Shown here one piece after another: positions 5,775 through 8,567 of a stretch of DNA of 8,567 bases. The translations under genes and the position numbers were made by a program. The first letter of the stretch is position 1. Every line of letters starts with the position of its first letter. Source of the stretch: Alloprevotella sp. GTDB lineage: Bacteria; Bacteroidota; Bacteroidia; Bacteroidales; Bacteroidaceae. The notes under the pieces are model-generated. The model saw only the letters and a list, made by a program, of their open reading frames with translations. It had not been told where the DNA came from and ran no database searches. Location of the stretch: contig JAFUXE010000048.1 of assembly GCA_017477205.1 (NCBI GenBank), forward strand, positions 1 through 8,567, in the 5' to 3' direction.

Positions 5775-8222
5775 CTAAAGCCGGAGGTCAAGCTCAAGGG
5801 CGAAGTGCAGCGGGTCGCCCCACTGCGCGTAGCGCCGTGACATGGAGAGGAACGAAAAGCTCTCGTAGCGATTTGCCGTCAGGTTGCGGCCCCAGAGCGT
5901 CAGCGTGGCTTTTCCTCCAAGCTCTGCTCCGAGGCGGGCGGAGAGGCGTGCAGCGAAGGGGCGCTTCATGGTGTTTGCCTCGTCCCAGTAGATGCAGCCT
6001 TCGCCCGTGAGGCTCAGGCCACCGAAGAACGCGCGCAGGAAACCCGTCTGCGACAGCTTGTGCCGCAAGTCTGCAGAGAGGGCCAGCGTATGGCGGGGAG
6101 CGAAGGGAACGTAGTTTCCCTTGTAGTCGTTTGCCACACCGCCCACGGTACCTGCGTCGTAGCGCGTAAAGGTGCTGTGTGCAAAGCCGTAGCAGAGCAG
6201 GAGGTCAAGTGTCGTGGCGGGTGTGCTGCCGCCCCAGGCCTGCTGATGGCGGAGGCTCAGCTCTGCACCGAAGGTGCGGCTTTCGCCTGCGTTCACCACC
6301 TCGCGGCCCATGCCGCTGGGTGAGAAACGCGACACCTGCAGGTCGTGCGTCCGTGTCATGAAGAGTGCGGCGTCGGCCAGGAGCTTGTGTGAGAGGAGGT
6401 TAAGGTGCGCTCCGATTTCGTGGCTCCAGGAGGTTTCCGGCTCGTAGGCGAGCTGCTCCACGTTCACGGGCTGCGGCATATTGGCGTGTATCATGGCCGA
6501 CATGCCGCCCACGGCAGCCTGCTTCGACGTCTCGGAGATGGGGAGTCCCATGATGGTCTGTTCGCTGAAGTCGGCCACTTGTAACATGATGTTGCGGCGG
6601 AGCAGGTTCTGCGAGAGGTCGCTGTAGTTCTCCATGTTGTAGCCGCCTGCACGGTAGCCGCGGCTGACGCTGCCATAGACCATGCCGAGTTCGTCGGGAA
6701 GGTTGTAGCTTAGCGCCACTTTGGGCAGGAGCTTCCACGTATCCATGTGGCTGCGGCCGCTGAAGGCGGCATCGGCAGAGAAGGGGGCGTCGATGAGCAG
6801 GCCGTAGTCGGGCATGTCGAGGTGGAAGTTATAGTTGTAGTCTGTGGCTGGCGAGGCGAGACGCAGGCTGTGGCGGTCATAGTCCAGGCGGAGGCCTGCT
6901 GTCAGTGAGAGGCCGCTGGCGAAGAGGTCTTTCAGCGTTGACTGGTGGAAGAGTGCGGCGTTCGTGCTTGGAGAGGTGAGCCGCGCGAAGAAGGGGAGGC
7001 GTTCGTCCGTGAAGGTCAGTGCGATGAAGGGCGGCATGACGCGGCGGAACGTTTGGTTGAAAAAGTCCACGCCGTCCTCGTAGAAGTCCACGGGACAGGT
7101 GGTGCGCTTGCGGTCGGCCTGGAAGAAGGCGCCGAAAGTCCACTGCCAGCGTCCGTCCGTGTGGTTGCGGAGGGTGAGTTCCTCGCTGAGGCTGCCGTAG
7201 CGCTGTTTCTGCTCAAGGGAAAAGATGTCGGCAGCGATGTAGTCCTGGTCCATGAAGAGGCGGTCGCGAAAGAACTGCCCGGAGGTGATGGAGGTGAAGG
7301 AGAGGCTGCTGCCGCGCCATTCTGCGCTGAGGCCGGTGTTCAGGAGGCTGCGGCGGTATGAGGACTGCCGGTTTTGGGAGATTTTTCCCGTCAGGTCTTC
7401 GCGCGTCACGCCCGCACGTTCCGGGAAGTAGGCATCGTCCGTGGCCGAGAGGAGAACGTAGGGGTTGCTGTCCTCGTCGCTGTACTGGTAGGACGCCGTC
7501 AGGTCGAAGCGCCAGGCTTCATTCGGGCGGAAAACGGCGCGCATGCGGCCTCCGCCCAGTCGGCTCCCGTCAGCGCCGTGCCCGGAGGTGGCGTTGCGAC
7601 GGAAACCTTTATCGCCGCGCAGGAAGCCGCCAACGCTGAGCGCGAGCGTTTGTGCGGGGTGGAGGTAGGTCTGGAACATGCCGCCCAGGCCGTTTTCGCG
7701 TGTGCTGGCCGCCAGGCGCAGGTGTGTTCCGGTGTGGTATGTCGGGTCGGCCGTGAAGATGCGGAGCAGTCCGCCCATGGAGCCGCGCCCGTAGAGCGTG
7801 CCGGCAGGACCGCGAAGCACGTCAATGCGCTCAATGTCGCCCAGCTCAAAGTCGTACATACTTTTGTCGGACAGGGGAATGTTGTCCACGTAGAGGCCTA
7901 CGGCGGGAGAGCCGGAGCGCGAGCCCCCCCCCCGCACGTACACTGCGGACGTGAGGCGCGAGCCGTAGTCGGGCATATAGAGGTTCGGGGCGATGGCGGA
8001 GATGTCCTTCGGTGCGGCGATGCCTTTTCGCACGAGGTCATCACCGTCGAAGGACGAGGAGGACTGTGCCTGCTGCGAAAGGGCCACGTGGTCCTTTGGC
8101 GAGCCTGTGACAACGGCTTCGTCCAGCGTGTAGATGCGTGCGGTGTCGGTAGGAACGTCCTGTGCGGCGAGCATGAGCATGGGAACCCCGACGAGTATGA
8201 ACAGCAAAAAGTTTTTCTTCAC
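5775..8222 (-). CDS. TonB-dependent outer-membrane receptor
   Basis: This receptor takes up a ligand across the outer membrane using energy from TonB. From GTG 8222 the protein is 815 residues, and it starts with a clear signal peptide (MKKNFLLFILVGVPMLMLAA). A TonB-box-like IYTLDEAVVTG follows. The plug domain has ISAIAPNLYMPDYGS, VYVRGGGSRSGSPAVGLYVD and the conserved IERIDVLRGPAGTLYGRGSM. The rest is a long beta-barrel ending in ALELDLRL. There is no N-terminal carboxypeptidase-regulatory-like domain and no SusD partner, so it is not a standard SusC-type glycan receptor. A siderophore, iron-complex or vitamin receptor is possible, but the ligand cannot be read from the sequence. The frame stays open to TTG 8258, but TTG is a poor start and coincides with the -33 promoter element, so GTG 8222 is preferred. 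A run of ten G in the plug codons could make expression switchable. The gene is convergent with the helix-hairpin-helix gene and divergent from the tRNA. Confidence 0.92.
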   Translation of the reverse strand: MKKNFLLFILVGVPMLMLAAQDVPTDTARIYTLDEAVVTGSPKDHVALSQQAQSSSSFDGDDLVRKGIAAPKDISAIAPNLYMPDYGSRLTSAVYVRGGGSRSGSPAVGLYVDNIPLSDKSMYDFELGDIERIDVLRGPAGTLYGRGSMGGLLRIFTADPTYHTGTHLRLAASTRENGLGGMFQTYLHPAQTLALSVGGFLRGDKGFRRNATSGHGADGSRLGGGRMRAVFRPNEAWRFDLTASYQYSDEDSNPYVLLSATDDAYFPERAGVTREDLTGKISQNRQSSYRRSLLNTGLSAEWRGSSLSFTSITSGQFFRDRLFMDQDYIAADIFSLEQKQRYGSLSEELTLRNHTDGRWQWTFGAFFQADRKRTTCPVDFYEDGVDFFNQTFRRVMPPFIALTFTDERLPFFARLTSPSTNAALFHQSTLKDLFASGLSLTAGLRLDYDRHSLRLASPATDYNYNFHLDMPDYGLLIDAPFSADAAFSGRSHMDTWKLLPKVALSYNLPDELGMVYGSVSRGYRAGGYNMENYSDLSQNLLRRNIMLQVADFSEQTIMGLPISETSKQAAVGGMSAMIHANMPQPVNVEQLAYEPETSWSHEIGAHLNLLSHKLLADAALFMTRTHDLQVSRFSPSGMGREVVNAGESRTFGAELSLRHQQAWGGSTPATTLDLLLCYGFAHSTFTRYDAGTVGGVANDYKGNYVPFAPRHTLALSADLRHKLSQTGFLRAFFGGLSLTGEGCIYWDEANTMKRPFAARLSARLGAELGGKATLTLWGRNLTANRYESFSFLSMSRRYAQWGDPLHFALELDLRL
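7924..7933 (-). repeat. Homopolymer tract of ten G (coding strand) in the receptor gene
   Basis: Ten C on the plus strand, ten G on the coding strand, encode Arg-Gly-Gly-Gly-Ser in the plug motif VYVRGGGSRSG. The present length keeps the gene in frame. Loss or gain of one base would shift the frame about 100 codons into the protein and abolish it. It is the longest homopolymer I noticed in the window. Confidence 0.9.
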
Positions 8223-8227
8223 GGGTG

Positions 8228-8258
8228 CAAAAGTACGCAAAAGCGTGTGCACGGGCAA
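8228..8258 (-). promoter_or_regulatory. Predicted promoter of the TonB-dependent receptor gene
   Basis: On the minus strand, TTG (8258-8256) and TACTTTTG (8235-8228) are separated by exactly 20 bases, matching the Bacteroidetes -33/-7 consensus at both elements. The expected transcription start is near 8222-8220, practically at the GTG start codon. This argues against the longer TTG-initiated frame and suggests a very short or absent 5' leader. Confidence 0.6.
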
Positions 8259-8310
8259 TCCTTATTTTTAGGGAAAGTTGTCCCGCAGGGCACATTTTGC
8301 GGCCGTTTTT

Positions 8311-8341
8311 TCGGATTTTTGATTTGTAAGCATTACTTTTG
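8311..8341 (+). promoter_or_regulatory. Predicted tRNA-Ser promoter
   Basis: TACTTTTG at 8334-8341 is a perfect -7 match. The base triplet 20 bases upstream is TCG, one mismatch from TTG. Transcription would start about 20 bases before the tRNA. The same TACTTTTGC string is used upstream of rpoD and the receptor gene. Confidence 0.55.
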
Positions 8342-8369
8342 CGGCCAGAAAGCGAACCGCTTCCGTACA

Positions 8370-8454
8370 GGAGAGATGGTAGAGTGGTCGATTACAACGG
8401 TCTTGAAAACCGTCGTACCGAGAGGTACCGGGGGTTCGAATCCCTCTCTCTCCG
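8370..8454 (+). tRNA. tRNA-Ser (anticodon UGA)
   Basis: A complete class II tRNA can be folded. The acceptor stem GGAGAGA pairs with TCTCTCC, with discriminator G at 8454. The anticodon stem ACGGT/ACCGT holds the loop CTTGAAA, anticodon TGA, which reads UCA and other UCN serine codons. The long variable arm GTACC-GAGA-GGTAC is typical of serine tRNAs. The T arm has GGGGG-TTCGAAT-CCCTC. CCA is not encoded. A promoter lies upstream and a strong terminator 14 bases downstream. tRNA genes are common integration sites, but no integrase or att repeat is visible in the window. Confidence 0.96.
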
Positions 8455-8468
8455 CTCGATTAAATTAA

Positions 8469-8503
8469 AAACCCGCTGAAAATCAGCGGGTTTCTTGTTT
8501 TTC
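8469..8503 (+). terminator. Rho-independent terminator of tRNA-Ser
   Basis: AAACCCGCTGA (8469-8479), loop AAA, TCAGCGGGTTT (8483-8493): a perfect 11-base stem followed by the T-rich CTTGTTTTTC. The A-rich left side means it could also act on the minus strand. Confidence 0.9.
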
Positions 8504-8511
8504 TTCTTTAG

Positions 8512-8535
8512 AGGTTCCGTTTTAGGTTCCGTTTT
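8512..8535. repeat. Two tandem copies of AGGTTCCGTTTT
   Basis: Two exact 12-base units lie head to tail at 8512-8523 and 8524-8535, just beyond the tRNA terminator. A slippage duplication is the simplest explanation. Nothing else is recognisable between the terminator and the window end. Confidence 0.85.
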
Positions 8536-8567
8536 GCTTTTATGTTTTTTTAACGGGCAATCTTAGT

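Noticed and set aside
7374..8468. A 364-codon plus-strand ORF over the receptor 5' end and tRNA
   Set aside because: It is antisense to a strongly supported receptor gene and runs through a tRNA; long antisense frames are common in GC-rich genes.
8251..8562. ACGGGCAATC at 8251-8260 and 8553-8562 flanking the tRNA as possible attachment-site repeats
   Set aside because: A 10-base match in a window of this size is expected by chance, no integrase is present, and the first copy overlaps the receptor -33 promoter element.

Overview
The window looks like a chromosomal segment from a Bacteroidales bacterium, probably of the Prevotella/Alloprevotella type. Four things suggest this. The primary sigma factor is short and lacks region 1.1. 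Three transcription units begin with the Bacteroidetes -7 promoter consensus TAnnTTTG. Genes lack Shine-Dalgarno sequences. The window also carries a TonB-dependent receptor and a helix-hairpin-helix/outer-membrane protein of Bacteroidetes style. The genus is inferred, not proven.

There are two parts. The left part (1 to about 2700) is visibly AT-richer and looks like a decayed defence or accessory region. It holds an unrecognised 140-residue ORF that may run in from outside the window, then an intact DUF1016/YhcG-type PDDEXK nuclease gene (672-1832). This nuclease gene is bracketed by two broken pieces of an AlbA_2 (Schlafen-like) ATP-binding protein gene: an N-terminal piece before it and a C-terminal piece after it. 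The C-terminal piece has an in-frame stop. The left part is also rich in small palindromes and short repeats. These include two related palindromes read in the same frame inside the nuclease gene, paired hairpin modules, and six copies of TAGTCGAA. No intact gene is visible from 2211 to 2812.

The right part (from about 2700) is GC-rich core sequence: rpoD (2813-3673), a helix-hairpin-helix plus predicted beta-barrel protein (3670-5754), a convergent TonB-dependent receptor (8222-5775, minus strand) and a tRNA-Ser(UGA) (8370-8454) with a strong terminator. A hairpin followed by six T lies just after the rpoD stop but inside the 5' end of the next ORF, so that ORF's start and expression are uncertain. 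The receptor gene contains a run of ten G in its plug region, a candidate phase-variation tract. Its best promoter lies almost on top of the most credible start codon, suggesting a leaderless or nearly leaderless mRNA.

The genes do not form one pathway. RpoD drives housekeeping transcription, the receptor imports an unknown ligand across the outer membrane, and the nuclease belongs to a family often found in restriction-modification loci. No complete new multi-gene system is evident. The most testable oddities are the poly-G tract, the gene-within-a-broken-gene layout and the in-frame palindromes.
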